From Silene latifolia (Eukaryota > Streptophyta > Magnoliopsida > Caryophyllales > Caryophyllaceae), in the NCBI RefSeq assembly GCF_048544455.1, contig NC_133537.1, forward strand, positions 149,460,058 to 149,524,057: a stretch of DNA of 64,000 nt. The letters run 5' to 3'. The notes under the pieces are model-generated. The model worked only from the letters and a program-made list of their open reading frames with translations, did no database searches and was not told the DNA's origin. This document shows positions 10,904-23,571 of the stretch, piece by piece; within the stretch, counting starts at the first letter, position 1, and each line of letters opens with the position of its first letter. Made by a program: the position numbers and the translations under genes.

Positions 10904-13900
10904 TGTGGACAAGGCCCTCGGGAACTGCGTCCGCGGGATCCACACTAGGCATAATCGACTCGAGGTTCTTTCGAATCGAATTAAGACATATTAGAGTCGC
11001 CACCAAGTTTTTTGGGAACTTGGAACCGTTCAAGTCAACTTTACACCTTTCATCGAAAAGCATAAAGCCAATCGACTACGAGTGATTAAAGATAAAGACT
11101 TGTACCCTATATCACTCGATTTGAATGACTCTCGTAATCCAATGGTATTTAGACGGATCCACAAACCATAGATCTTGAGTAAGGGGTGAGGGTACGTGTT
11201 AGGAAGCCCATAAGGACACCTAAACCCGCCCGTCAATAACGGCCTCTACTAAGTCAAGTGTCGGATTTCAAACAAGGTCATAGCTACTACGATATATGAT
11301 ATGCAAACATCGTTTTAAACCCTAACATGTGACAACAATTTCTATGTCGTTTTAGATGCAACTAAACTAACTTTGTCAAAGTTATAATTTAGCATGTGGG
11401 TTGATTAATCTAACAACATACAAAACAAAGCAAACAAGGCTTAAGGGGGAATGGGGGAGCCGTGGGATCTACCTATTACAAACCAGGCATTTCATGCCGA
11501 CACAACAATAAATTAAAGATACAACTCGATCTAAATACAATTGCTATATACGACACCATACACGACACATAGCCATTCGGCCTAGGAAAACGTGCACAAA
11601 GGGGTGACTCACGGCCTACATGACTCACGGCCTTGGGTCACTCCTCGTAATGCGTGCTTCAACTTAATCTTATCGAATTAGACATTGGGTCACACACCAA
11701 AGCATGCATTAGCATAAATCGGGCCATGTTGCTTTAAACAACATGCGATTTACTACGCTCTCACTTGCATTGGGGCACAACCGTCTAACTAAACAAAACT
11801 AAGGTTTTTAGAAATCGTTTGACTCGATAAAGGAGAACTAATTACAAACAAGTTACAAAACGCGACTCGATAAACACAAATTGATTACAAGATACAAACA
11901 ATGAGACTAAGATAAAAAACGAGAAAAGGGATACAAAAGACACGGCCCAAACACGACCTCATACACGGCTATCCTAGTTCCTAGGTTAGATTCATTAGGT
12001 TAGATGGATTTGCAAAGCGATGCGGAAAATACATTAGAAATCGATGACAAAAAGAGGTCGAAGGCTTTCACTCGAAACCAGGTGTTCTATACGGCCTAAG
12101 GGGTCAAATTAGGTCAAGTTCGCTAATTAAATTAACTCGTTGAGTGTTAATAAGAAGGTGCTAGTCACGCACTCTTATACTAGCGAGAAATTAGGTGAAA
12201 GAGAGAGATGCATTCATTAAGTTACAGAATTGTCGATTGATTTTAAAAGCTACGTCGATGTACCCTAATGTGTCTAATTAGGTTATCAAATTGATCTAAT
12301 GTCATCTAAATAAGTCATATGTTAACAATCAGAGGTCATACTAACATGTAAATGGTCCTAGGGTGTGTCGAATTGGCCGAAACAAACAAAGGGTCAAAAA
12401 CGAGGAGCGAAGTTAGAAGTTCGTTTTATTTATGCCCTACCTTGAACACGAGGATATGTAAATGAGACGGGGGTGTACGACCGACTGATGTAGCGGTTTC
12501 TTTCCCATCTCAAGTCAACGCGGGTGTTCATGGTGGTACTTTAACTCATACTCGGACTAAACTAGTTTCATAGTTAATTAAACAATCGATAAACAAAAAC
12601 GATAAACGAATAAAAACAAACTATAAAAAACAAACATAAAAAACCGAAATAAAAGGGAGAAAGAGGAGGATTTGATGCACCCTCAACCTACATGTATCTT
12701 TGACACCGTCTTGGGTCGTAATCGATGGTAGATTTTATCTCGAGAGGCCGTCGTCGACGAAGAAACATAGCAAACAACACGTTTTTATCGAATCTGGACA
12801 ACAACTTTCAAACAGCGATTTCTCTCTCGTTTCACGGTGAAAATTCGATTTAAAAGATGTTTTGAAAACTAGAAAGAGAGGAGAACAGAGATATCTTAAA
12901 GCGACCCCTGCTCGTTTCGAGTTATTGGGCATGAAAAACGAGCACAAACAGAACTGGACAGACAGGAAAAAGCCGCGAAAACAGAGTGTATAACACTCTG
13001 TTTTTCGAGGGAATTCGTGTACTCTCAAGGGCAATTTGGCTCGTAAATCTTTGTCTAATGTGTAGATGGATGTTGTATGGTTAATTAGGAACAAGAAACT
13101 CGAATTTTGATGGAGGTTTGAAGGAGGAACGAATTGTATTTCGAAGAGAACACACAAACTGTTCTAGTTTGCAAGTCGGTTTTGTGAAAGGTTTTTGAGA
13201 GGCAATTAGGGTTTGTTTCTGGAGTTTAAAGCTTATGAGTGACGGTAGGATGTGTGGATAACTTAGAGAAATGAATGTATGGTGAAGGGGTGGTATTTAT
13301 AAGGAGTTAAAATAGGGTAAAAGGGAGGAGAGGCAGACGGGCTCGGCTAAGCATAGCTGCTGTCCAGCAGCTTTTGGGGGGTTTTCTAGGGTACGTATGG
13401 GGGGTTTTCTTGAGGTTAAGGTAAGGTAATATGGGTAGGATATTAGGGTATGGGTTAGGGTTAATGGGCACGGGTTTTGGTGGTATTTGGAACGGGTTTT
13501 GGGCTCGGGATTGAGCTGCAAAACAGGGGGGCTGCTTTGTGTATGCGGGCTGTTGGGGGTGATTTGGGGCATGATTTGGGCCGTGGTTATGGGGTTCGAA
13601 CTGGGGTTGGATGGGTAGTGGTCTAGGTTGGTTAGTGTACTCGATATTCGTGTCAACTCGTAAAGAAAACGGGCTCAAAAACCGAGCTAAAATCGAGCTC
13701 AAAAACGTGTGTATAAAAACGAGTTTTTCTCGATTTTTAAATCGATTTTTCAAATCAATTAACACATTGAAATAAATGATTTTTCAAATAAAAAAATACT
13801 CATAAAATGATTTTTCAAATCAATTATTTATTTTATTTTCAATAAAATAAACTTGGGAAAATAAATTCAAAATAAAATAAAATAAATTGAATTCACCTAA

Positions 13901-14082
13901 AAAAAGCTATAATTTAAATATCATTTAAATTAATAAAATACTCCGTCGACAACGCTCATTCTACATCGTAAAACGAACCCAAATAATGACAATGACAACT
14001 AAAGAATACATGCGTCCTATCATCATCGGGTGTTTGTCGGGTTCTCTATAAATTCCAATATCGACGGATACGGGTATCTACA
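10904..14082 (-). repeat. 3' LTR of the gag-only Tat-type element
   Basis: 3179 bp, a direct repeat of 19947-23129. A minus-strand TATA box (TATAAATA, 13294-13301) lies about 50 bp downstream of a hairpin AGCTGCTGTCCAGCAGCT (13355-13372). Apparent open frames here occur in both LTR copies and have no recognisable protein motif. Confidence 0.9.
13294..13301 (-). promoter_or_regulatory. TATA box in LTR (copy also at 22337-22344)
   Basis: Minus-strand CTTATAAATACC in both LTRs, with a GC-rich hairpin just upstream in the element sense. Confidence 0.55.
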
Positions 14083-14097
14083 GAGCCCCCACATTGA
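14083..14097 (-). other. polypurine tract of the gag-only Tat-type element
   Basis: Minus-strand CAATGTGGGGGCTC abuts the 3' LTR, matching the outer Tat element at 5237. Confidence 0.65.
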
Positions 14098-14156
14098 CTG
14101 AGGCTTGGACAAGGCGAAAGTCAAAGTATACCCCAGTCCCTCTCGACCGAGGATTT

Positions 14157-14225
14157 CAACGGGTCGTTTATAGTCCATTAGACTTGCGTATATAAGCTCG
14201 CCAGCCATAAGAAGAGATCATACCT
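14157..14225 (-). other. conserved block shared with 5398-5470
   Basis: GTCCATTAGAC and AAGCTCGCCAGCCATAA recur here at a similar distance from the polypurine tract as in the outer Tat element. Confidence 0.5.
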
Positions 14226-14262
14226 GAAACTTCGCCGGGGACTAACTCTTACTTCTGTTGCG

Positions 14263-15060
14263 TCAAATTATAATCATTGGTCGTCGACCCATAAATTTCA
14301 TATATGGGGTATTGAGCCTTATCCTTAGGCGCCAATGACGGAATCATTGGTCGTCGACCCATAAAGTTTATCATCTGCCGGCGTATGTCCAAAATTCGTC
14401 ATCTGCTGACATTTGCCCAAAACTTATCATCTGCTGGCACTTGTCCGAAATTCATCTGTTGACACTTGCCCAAAGCTTATCATCTGCTGGCAGGTGTCCA
14501 AATGGGACGGGACTTTCCGAGGAGGTTGCCGCCGCTTTCATCATTTGCTTTCAGCTACGGAATTCTTCCATTTCATACTCTTGTATTGAATTGACTTCTG
14601 AGTGGATGTCATCCTTTTCATCTTGATAATGGTCTCTGAAGCCAACGGCTTCAGAGCCCCCAGTTTGCAATGGCTCTAAAGTCGAAGACTTTAGAGCCCC
14701 CAGTTGAAGCATATCCTGCTATATTTGAAACACAAAAACGTACTAGCAATAATCATCATATAAGCACATTTGGATCATCGATCTTAAAATTGGATTATTT
14801 GAAAGATTGGGTCATCGACCCGAAAATTGAATTTGAAAATTTTGAATAATTGGGCCATCGACCCGAAGTTTAAATTTGACATCAATTGGTATGTTGGGCC
14901 ATTGACGCGAAATTTGAATTTGAAAGACTGGGTCATCGACCCGAAATTTGAACATGTTGAAAATTTTGAATAATTGGGCTATCGACCCAAATTTTGAATT
15001 TGAAATGAATCACTTGGATGTTGGGTCGTCGACCCAAAATTTGATTTTGAACTTTGAGAT
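14263..15060. repeat. short tandem and dispersed repeats with GGGTCGTCGACCC words
   Basis: Two arrays lie in the 3' region. At about 14365-14505 there are five units of about 28 bp built on TCATCTGCTGGCACTTGTCC. At 14260-14370 and 14810-15050, palindromic words of the type GGGTCATCGACCC or GTCGTCGACCC recur about eight times, separated by AT-rich AATTTGAATTTGAAA-like spacers. Confidence 0.75.
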
Positions 15061-15560
15061 TTGAACCTTGACTTGAAATGTACCACTACTTGGATCATCT
15101 ATCCCATAATTCGCAAAACGTTTTTGAAATTTCGGAAATTTTTGAAATCGAACCTTGATGGGTGAGCATGAAACACGACTCAGACACTCTGTATGACTCG
15201 TAAACAACGTGGGCGTAGCCCGCTACCGTAAAACAAAAAAGGAAAATAAAACCGTAAGTGTGCACGAGTTTAAATTCAATTATTGACTTGTTGGGGGTAA
15301 AAATATAAATTGGCCATTCTGGCACCAAAAGATAGCAAACGGGAATCACAAGGTCGTCGGACTTGGGACGGAGATATCGTATGGCATGGGCGTGCTCCCG
15401 AGGGCACATGGGAATCAAGATCACTTGGCATTGATAAGGTGGATTAAACTCACAGAGCAACAACGTTGGCTTCGCCCAGACACTACACACATGTTGATTT
15501 TATGAGAACACTTAGACATCACACATCACTCTTATTGGGAACATTCTGTCACTCTTCTCC
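15061..15560. other. non-coding 3' region of the gag-only Tat-type element
   Basis: No supported gene. Short open frames on both strands lack recognisable motifs. Confidence 0.5.
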
Positions 15561-15690
15561 TCGCCTCCTTTCTTTTCAGCAGGTTTTCATCATTTCTTGC
15601 CACCGCCTTCTTTCTTTTCAACGGGCTTTTACTATTTTTCTTCCACGCCTTCTTTCTTTTCAGCGGGTTTTTCATATATTCTGTTCCCAA
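15561..15690. repeat. about 43-bp tandem repeat, three copies
   Basis: The unit is built on CGCCTTCTTTCTTTTCAGCG followed by GGTTTT and a T-rich tail; three imperfect copies. Confidence 0.7.
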
Positions 15691-15916
15691 CACAAACCCA
15701 CATCTATGTGACTCAACATCTTTGCCTAAACCGTTAAATAAAGCTCATTCTGAAACTTCATACTATTCATCTGAACCTATATCCTTATCCTAGCTTACAT
15801 CGAGTACTAAGACCAACTCAAACAAAGGTGGCTTCATTTGGACTTGGTTAAGACCCGTAAGAAACTAACAAGATGACAACTTGGTTGATGAGTGGATTGA
15901 ATCCCTTATTCTGAAG

Positions 15917-15964
15917 GACTGCCTACGTATTCGCGTGGAGCGAAATCAAATACGACGTAGTTCG
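15917..15964 (-). other. conserved TACGTA hairpin element (nested Tat copy)
   Basis: GACTGCCTACGTATTC, then about 15 bp, then ACGACGTAGTTCG. A related block with the same order is at 41347-41401 in the outer Tat element. The arms CTACGT and ACGTAG are complementary. Confidence 0.55.
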
Positions 15965-17168
15965 ATCAAGGTGCATTAAATTGGCATTTTGATTGTGTGT
16001 ACACACTCGAAGGTTTCACCTAAGGTATCATGTCATATCCCATTCTAGCCTGTAAAGTACCATTAAATCCCGTGTCTAGGGCTGGTACAAAAGGTTGTGG
16101 TTCTTTGGGATGTGGAGCTTGGTAATAACAAGTTTGAATGGTTAACCATCATTCTGAAGGTTCGTTTTGTGGTGCTAAGGCCAAGGGCTATGGCTTATAA
16201 CGTGGTTGGAAATGGTGTCTCAGATTTGATGAAACCCGAGTACAAATGGGTTGGAAAATGATGTGGGTTCAAATTTCCATGTCTGGACCCTAAAGGCTAG
16301 GTATAACAACACAAGCGGAATGATTTTCAAAATTCCCGACTATCCCCTTGTAACTGTCTCATGAAGGACTTAGGGGTAAAGAGGTTACTACTTAAGCTTT
16401 TGGGCTTCGCCCAATGAACCTCATCTATGGGTACTTGACTTGAATTCTGGCTTCCGTAATTTCAACATCTTTTTTCCTTTTTTCTTTTTCTTTCATCTTT
16501 TTTTCATTTTTCTTTTTTTTCATTTTTTTTTCATTTTTCCAATTTTTCTCTTTTTCCCATTCTTTTTCATCTTTTTCTCTCTTTGAAAATGATCTTCTAT
16601 TCATTCTCTTAGTCATAAATGGATACACCTTGAAAACTGGGCTTCGCCAACTAATTTGGGTAAGAACTAACAATTCCTTGTTAGAACGGGTTGATGTCTT
16701 CTCTCTTCGAGATGGGATGATTTTGTTGGGGAAAAGGCTTGCCTTCCATCATCGATAAGGGAAACAAGGAGCTAGTCCGGGTTTGTCATAGAATCATCTA
16801 AAAGCTTGTCACAAACATTGGTTCAGATAGAGGTTTTCTACCACCAGACATGGAATAGGTAAAGGAATCAAACACAAGATCCTATTGTACCTTACTTTTT
16901 GAAACGGGACATATTTCTACCCCAGGGATGCCTTTGAGTGTGTTGTGCATTTTATCATGTTTTCGGAATGATTGAGGATTGGAAACAAGACATATTTGGA
17001 AACGAAACTGCAACTTTTTTGTTGGAAAGACTAATGCTTAACAGACTCGAAGGAACGATTCCTAGGACACACCCTAGGTCATCGCAGAACAAACGACTCA
17101 ACTTCAGGAAAAGAAAGTCCTAGACTCGACTCGACTAAAATAAGAAAATAGATCCCGACTCATAATTT
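15965..17168. other. non-coding 3' region with a T-rich low-complexity tract
   Basis: No supported gene. Positions 16466-16590 are a T/C-rich low-complexity run. The open frame across it reads as a Lys/Glu-rich shadow. Confidence 0.5.
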
Positions 17169-18973
17169 TCAAATCTGGTCTTGAGCTTTCTTTTGTTCAG
17201 CTGTCAGCTTAGATGCTCGGCTCTGGTTCTTGATCCCTATGATGGTCTGCCTCCATCCTGAGGTAGTCCTCTGAGGATCTACGCCAGTGATGTAGGTTGG
17301 TGGATCGAATTGTCCTTTATTAACTTCGTTAAAGAGAGGAGTACATTCTGGAGCAAGACTCCCGACTTGAATTTCTGTAACACCCCAAGTTATTGAGAGT
17401 AAGGTTGTCCCACATCGGGGAATTGAGGAGGTTGTGATATGTTTAGAAGGGATTCCACCCACCACTTAGTAACAAGGCCTTGTGCTTTTGGGCTTAAGTG
17501 AGGACAAGTAATAGGCCCAAAGGTACATATCCCATCTTATTGGGTTGTGTTACGACCGTGGTGGGTCGGGTTGTTATAATTTCATTCTTCGGGTTTGGCA
17601 AGAATTCAGAGCAATCCAAAAATATTTTCCCGATAAACACCCCTTTCAAGTGACATGGGTGGATAAGATGGGAATAATCGACACTGTCTTCGACAGAAAC
17701 AAAGTTAGTGTGATCGCCAAATGGATTGGTGATGTTATTGGGTTTAACAGTTGGGATCGGGAGTGTTCCATTCTCAATCATGTCTTCGATTTCGTGCTTC
17801 AGTCGATAGCACCTTTCAGTATCATAGCCTTTCCCTTGATGAAAGGCACAATAGGCATTTGGTTTATACCATTTACCTTGTTGTTCAGTGGGTGGATCCG
17901 GAGTTGGACCAATAGGCTTCAGCTTTCCTTGGGCTATGAGCCTTTGGAGAGCGTATGTATAAGTGCATCCGATATCGGTGAATGCCCTTGGAGCTTGGCG
18001 CGTAGGCCTTTTTTACTGCCCATCTAAGAGATTGACGGTTTCATCAAAATGGGTCGTTGCTAGGGCCTTGGCCTTAGACGATGAAGCCCCTTGGTACCCT
18101 TTCGGCTTTTCAACCTCTGCCATTCTGACATCATCTTCTACTTTTATTCCGATTCTTATCAATTCTTTGAAAGAGCCGAAATTCTGGTATTTCAGAGCAT
18201 TGCGGTAAATAGGTCGTAGATTCTTTACGAACTTATCTACCATTTCAACTTCGTCAGGCTTCTTGGCTAATTTCACGCTTTCAGCGCGCCATCTTGCGAG
18301 GAATTCAGTAAAGCCCTGTTTTTCTTTCTGTGTCATTACCTCCAAAGTCCTTATGTTGGTTTGAATCTCGACATTGTCAGCATAGTGCTTACAGAACTCC
18401 ACCGTGATATCTTCGAAAGTAGGGAAGTTCTTAAGGTCAAGATTATAGAACCACGCCTTCGGGTGTTCACCCAGAGATTGGGCAAAAATTTCAGAGAGCA
18501 TGTCAGCAGGTACTCCCTTGATCTAAGTACCCTTTATAGGCTTTAACATGGTGGACTGGATCTTCGGTGCCCTTGAACTTTGGGATGTCAGTGAGTACCA
18601 TGTTCGTGGGCAACTTATCCTGAACTGGGGCATAGGCCCTAGCATTCTCATAGTGGATGTTCTTCCCCTGGGAGAGTTTCAGACGGTCTTCGATGAACTT
18701 GAACCGTTTCTCCATATCAGTCAGAGGTGGGGTAGATAAAGGGGAATCTTCACTCAGCTTAGATTCGATTGCGTCCATTCGGGTCATCATGAGGTTCACG
18801 GCCTTAGTGAGATTGTTAACAGCATCTTCCATTGCTTGACGTCGGGTTTTTGGCGGCCTTTCTACAAGAAAACCCCGTACTGGGTCAATATTTAAAGTAA
18901 GAGCCCCTGCACACTTAAGGACACGACCCCAACTTGACTCAAAAAAAGACTCGACTTGAGACTGACTAACCAA
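17169..18973 (-). pseudogene. gag polyprotein of the gag-only Tat-type element, broken
   Basis: Gag forms the viral-like particle and binds the element RNA. Reading from 18973: an N-terminal helical part with LTKAVNLMMTRMDAIESKL, then a capsid part (DIPKFKGTEDPVHHVKAY; then AWFYNLDLKNFPTFEDITVEF and RWRAESVKLAKKPDEVEMV). Near 17800 is a Tat-type zinc-knuckle-like stretch, CAFHQGKGYDTERC, in which the usual His is Tyr. The tail continues to 17169. Breaks: a frameshift near 18503, a stop near 18004, and a 203-bp insertion at 17376-17578 that splits the tail. No polymerase follows. The start upstream of 18973 is uncertain. Confidence 0.75.
17376..17578. mobile_element. 203-bp TRIM-like solo LTR inside gag
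   Basis: TGTAACACCCC...GGGTTGTTATA with a perfect 5-bp TSD atttc (17371-17375 and 17579-17583). It contains TTGTCCCACATCGG, a word common in small plant LTR elements. Removing it together with one TSD copy makes the gag tail continuous in reading. No internal region is present, so it is best read as a solo LTR or a very small element. Confidence 0.7.
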
Positions 18974-19925
18974 AGGTTCGACTCACGGTTGGATTTAGAC
19001 CTTGGTTCATTTGGACTCGACAAAACGACACGACCCGAATCATCATAATTCGGTTCTAAACCGGACTCGGTGTGACTAAACCCGTGATTGGACTAACATA
19101 GCCCATAGGTTCGGGTGAAACGTCCTAAAGGGCCTAGCTTGGACGTGTCTGTGGACTATCCTAGACCAAATGGTCGACCAACATGACTCAAAGCCCAAGA
19201 GGTGAGCTTGGGTGACCCAACAGGGTCATGTTCTAGACTCTTAGAACGAAACACACCCGGCCTAACACGGCCATGACCCGGACACGACTCGACGTATTTC
19301 ATGCTTGGTTGAGGTTCGAGAGGCATTTTGGATTGATTTTGAAAAACGAATGATCGATTTGAAAAATGAGATTTGAAATGGGCAGCATGCCGGCTATAAA
19401 AGCTTGTTTTGGCCGAAATTTCTAGTCCTATTTGGGCAAGCATTCGCGTTTTTAAAACTATGCTAATTTTGAAAGTAAGTTGTTCAAAAGTTCGGTTTTG
19501 AAATGGACATGGAAAATTTTGAAAAGACTCGGGAAAACAACTTGCACATTGTCATTCTCATGTTATAAGGATGTATGCTCCTAGACATCTCTAAGTCTCG
19601 GCAAGTCTTCTATAAGAAGGTCTATGCCCTCCATCCTTTTGCGGTCTTATAGAGCAAGGGCCTTAAGGTAAAGTACCTAGAAGAGCGTCCCCACCATCAA
19701 GAACCACGCGAGGTGAAGTGGAAGCGAGCAATGTGCAGCTTCCTAGCATAGTGGGACGTCGCCCCCCACGCATCACAAAGAAACGCTGGGACGGCCCGGG
19801 AAAATCCTTAAGGGTTTATGCATGAATCGTAGCACTATGAGTAATGTTTTACTTTCCAACACTTTCTTTTCAAGTTTCACCTCGGAAGAAAAAACCCTAG
19901 AAACAAAGTGTAACTAGTCCTCTTT
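18974..19925 (-). other. 5' leader of the gag-only Tat-type element
   Basis: Lies between the primer site and gag. No supported gene; the open frame at 19156-19443 has no recognisable domain. Confidence 0.45.
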
Positions 19926-19943
19926 TCCCCAGCGGAGTCGCCA
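19926..19943 (-). other. primer binding site (tRNA-type)
   Basis: Minus-strand TGGCGACTCCGCTGGGGA, three bases from the end of the 5' LTR. The form TGGCGACTCC...GGGG is usual for Tat elements. I did not match it to a specific tRNA. Confidence 0.7.
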
Positions 19944-19946
19944 AAC

Positions 19947-22900
19947 TTTGGACAAGGCCCTCGGGAACTGCGTCCGCGGGATCCACACTAGGTATAATCG
20001 ACTCGAGGTTCTTTCGAATCGAATTAAGACATATTAGAGTCGCCACCAAGTTTTTTGGGAACTTGGAACCGTTCAAGTCAACTTTACACCTTTCATCGAA
20101 AAGCATAAAGCCAATGGACTACGAGTGATTAAAGATAAAGACTTGTACCCTATATCACTCGATTTGAATGACTCTCGTAATCCAATGGTATTTAGACGGA
20201 TCCACAAACCATAGATCTTGAGTAAGGGGTGAGGGTACGTGTTAGGAAGCCCATAAGGACACCTAACCCCGCCCGTCAATAACGGCCTCTACTAAGTCAA
20301 GTGTCGGATTTCAAACAAGGTCATAGCTACTACGATATATGATATGCAAACATCGTTTTAAACCCTAACATGTGACAACAATTTCTATGTCGTTTTAGAT
20401 GCAACTAAACTAACTTTGTCAAAGTTATAATTTAGCATGTGGGTTGATTAATCTAACAACATATAAAACAAAGCAAACAAGGCTTAAGGGGGAATGGGGG
20501 AGCCGTGGGATCTACCTATTACAAACCAGGCATTTCATGCCGACACAACCATAAATTAAAGATACAACTCGATCTAAATACAATTGCTATATACGACACC
20601 ATACACGACACATGGCCATTCGGCCTAGGAAAACGTGCACAAAGGGGTGACTCACGGCCTACATGACTCACGGCCTTGGGTCACTCCTCGTAATGCGTGC
20701 TTCAACTTAATCTTTTCGAATTAGACATTGGGTCACACACCAAAGCATGCATTAGCATAAATCGGGCCATGTTGCTTTAAACAACATGCGATTTACTACG
20801 CTCTCACTTGCATTGGGGCACAACCGTCTAACTAAACAAAACTAAGGTTTTTAGAAATCGTTTGACTCGATAAAGGAGAACTAATTACAAACAAGTTACA
20901 AAACGCGACTCGATAAACACAAATTGATTACAAGATACAAACAATGAGACTAAGATAAAAAACGAGAAAAGGGATACAAAAGACACGGCCCAAACACGAC
21001 CTCATACACGGCTATCCTAGTTCCTAGGTTAGATTCATTAGGTTAGATGGATTTGCAAAGCGATGCGGAAAATACATTAGAAATCGATGACAAAAAGAGG
21101 TCAGAAGGCTTCGCCTGAAACCGGGTGTTCTACACGGCCTAAGGGGTCAAATTAGGTCAAGTTCGCTAATTAAATTAACTCGTCGAGTGTTAATAAGAAG
21201 GTGCTAGTCACGCACTCTTATACTAGCGAGAAATTAGGTGAAAGAGAGAGATGCATTCATTAAGTTACAGAATTGTCGATTGATTTTAAAAGCTACGTCG
21301 ATGTACCTTAATGTGTCTAATTAGGTTATCAAATTGATCTAATGTTGTCTAAATAAGTCATATGTTAACAATCAGAGGTCATACTAACATGTAAATGGTC
21401 CTAGGGTGTGTCGAATTGGCCGAAACAAACAAAGGGTCAAAAACGAGGAGCGAAGTTAGAAGTTCGTTTTATTTATGCCCTACCTTGAACACGAGGATAT
21501 GTAAATGAGACGGGGGTGTACGACCGACTGATGTAGCGGTTTCTTTCCCATCTCAAGTCAATGCAGGTGTTCATGGTGGTACTTTAACTCATACTCGGAC
21601 TAAACTAGTTTCATAGTTAATTAAACAATCGATAAACAAAAACGATAAACGAATAAAAACAAACTATTAAAAACAAACATAAAAAACCGAAATAAAAGGG
21701 AGAAAGAGGAGGATTTGATGCACCCTCAACCTACATGTATCGTTGACACCGTCTTGGGTCGTAATCGATGGTAGATTTTATCTCGAGAGGCCGTCGTCGA
21801 CGAAGAAACAAAGCAAACAACACGTTTTTATCGAATCTGGACAACAACTTTCAAACAGCGATTTCTCTCTCGTTTCACGGTGAAAATTCGATTTAAAAGA
21901 TGTTTTGAAAACTAGAAAGAGAGGAGAACAGAGATATCTTAAAGCGACCCCTGCTCGTTTTGAGTTATTGGGCACGAAAAACGAGCACAAACAGAACTGG
22001 ACAGACAGGAAAAAGCCGCGAAAACAGAGTGTATAACACTCTGTTTTTCGAGGGAATTCGTGTACTCTCAAGGGCAATTTGGCTCGTAAATCTTTGTCTA
22101 ATGTGTAGGTGGATGTTGTATGGTTAATTAGGAACAAGAAACTCGAATTTTGATGGAGGTTTGAAGGAGGAACGAATTGTATTTCGAAGAGGACACACAA
22201 ACTGTTCCAGTTTGCAAGTCGGTTTTGTGAAGGGTTTTTGAGAGGCAATTAGGGTTTGTTTCTGTAGTTTAAAGCTTATGAGTGACGGTAGGATGTGTGG
22301 AGAACTTAGAAAAATGAATGTATGGTGAAGGGGTGGTATTTATAAGGAGTTAAAATAGGGTAAAAGGGAGGAGAGGCAGACGGGCTCGGCTGAGCATAGC
22401 TGCTGTCCAGCAGCTTTTGGGGGGTTTTCTAGGGTTCGTATGGGGGGTTTTCTTGGGGGTTAAGGTAAGGTAATATGGGTAGGATATTAGGGTATGGGTT
22501 AGGGTTAATGGGCACGGGTTTTGGTGGTATTTGGAACGGGTTTTGGGCTCGGGATTGAGCTGCAAAACAGGGGGGCTGCTTTGTGTATGCGGAACATTGT
22601 TGGGGGTGATTTGGGGCATGATTTGGGCCGTGGTTATGGGGTTCGAACTGGGGTTGGATGGGTAGTGGTCTAGGTTGGTTAGTGTACTCGATATTCGTGC
22701 CAACTCGTAAAGAAAACGGGCTCAAAAACCGAGCTAAAATCGAGCTCAAAAACGTGTGTTTAAAAATGAGTTTTTCTCGATTTTTAAATCGATTTTTCAA
22801 ATCAATTAACACATTGAAATAAATGATTTTTCAAATAAAAAAATACTCATAAAATTATTTTTCAAATCAATTATTTATTTTATTTTCAATAAAATAAACT

Positions 22901-23129
22901 TGGGAAAATAAATTCAAAATAAAATAAAATAAATTGAATTCACCTAAAAAAAGCTATAATTTAAATATCATTTAAATTAATAAAATACTCCGTCGACAAC
23001 GCTCATTATACATCGTAAAACGAACCCAAATAATGACAATGACAACTAAAGAATACATGCGTCCTATCATCATCGGGTGTTTGTCGGGTTCTCTATAAAT
23101 TCCAATATCGACGGATACGGGTATCTACA
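19947..23129 (-). repeat. 5' LTR of the gag-only Tat-type element
   Basis: 3183 bp, a direct repeat of 10904-14082. The edge nearest the primer site reads TTTGGACAAGG, differing by one base from TGTGGACAAGG at 10904. Its outer edge GTATCTACA is followed by the TSD ttagt. Confidence 0.9.
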
Positions 23130-23134
23130 TTAGT

Positions 23135-23504
23135 ATACAAATTAATATTTACTAAGAGAGTTAGTAATATTAAAATATTATCAAGGGTATAATTTTAACA
23201 AGTTTCTAGTTAAATACTTGTTAGATTTTTTGGTTGAGTTCTTGGGTGCAACTTGAAGGAGACTTTCTTTTTGAAGGTTTTTCAAGGAGGATCATCCATA
23301 TCTTTTTAGCTCAAGAACAAACTAGTAACGTGATCTAGTTTGTGCCCATTTTACCATAAAATCAATGTAAGGAAATTTTTTTTCCTTAAACTTTCATTTT
23401 TATGCTTTTATATTTGCATGCATGTTATATAGATCACCTAAATGATAAATTATGAGATAATTTAATTTTTATTAGAGAGTCTAATATGGATCTATGATCT
23501 TTCA
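23135..23504 (+). repeat. copia 5' LTR, second part
   Basis: Continues the LTR after the nested element and ends ATCTATGATCTTTCA, which is identical to the end of the 3' LTR at 39827. Confidence 0.85.
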
Positions 23505-23506
23505 AG

Positions 23507-23518
23507 TGGTATCAGAGC
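23507..23518 (+). other. copia primer binding site (initiator Met tRNA)
   Basis: TGGTATCAGAGC two bases after the LTR end. This is the usual copia primer site, complementary to initiator methionine tRNA. Confidence 0.9.
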
Positions 23519-23571
23519 TTAGGCTTGCAATTTGCATGTTGATTTTAAGCATTTTAATGAATTATGAGATA

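Larger units (their letters stand above)
10904..23129 (-). mobile_element. gag-only Tat-type Ty3/gypsy element
   Basis: A complete 12.2-kb minus-strand element with LTRs 10904-14082 and 19947-23129, flanked by a perfect TSD ttagt (10899-10903 and 23130-23134). LTR ends are TGTAGATACCCG...CTTGTCCACA in the element sense. The primer site is at 19926-19943 and the polypurine tract at 14083. The internal 5.9 kb holds only a broken gag; no protease, RT, RNase H or integrase is seen, so it is non-autonomous. The LTRs are nearly identical: I counted about eight differences in the first 800 aligned bases. It probably moved recently with proteins supplied in trans. Confidence 0.9.

Noticed and set aside
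12735..13765. Long minus-strand frames in the gag-only element LTR (also at 21778-22812)
   Set aside because: They repeat exactly with the LTR, show no domain, and are low in complexity (Pro/Asn/Thr-rich). No start or splice context supports them.
14354..14505. Regular short repeats considered as a CRISPR array
   Set aside because: Units are contiguous with no unique spacers, and this is plant nuclear DNA.
16425..16673. Lys/Glu-rich minus-strand open frame
   Set aside because: Low-complexity T/C-rich tract; no real gene.
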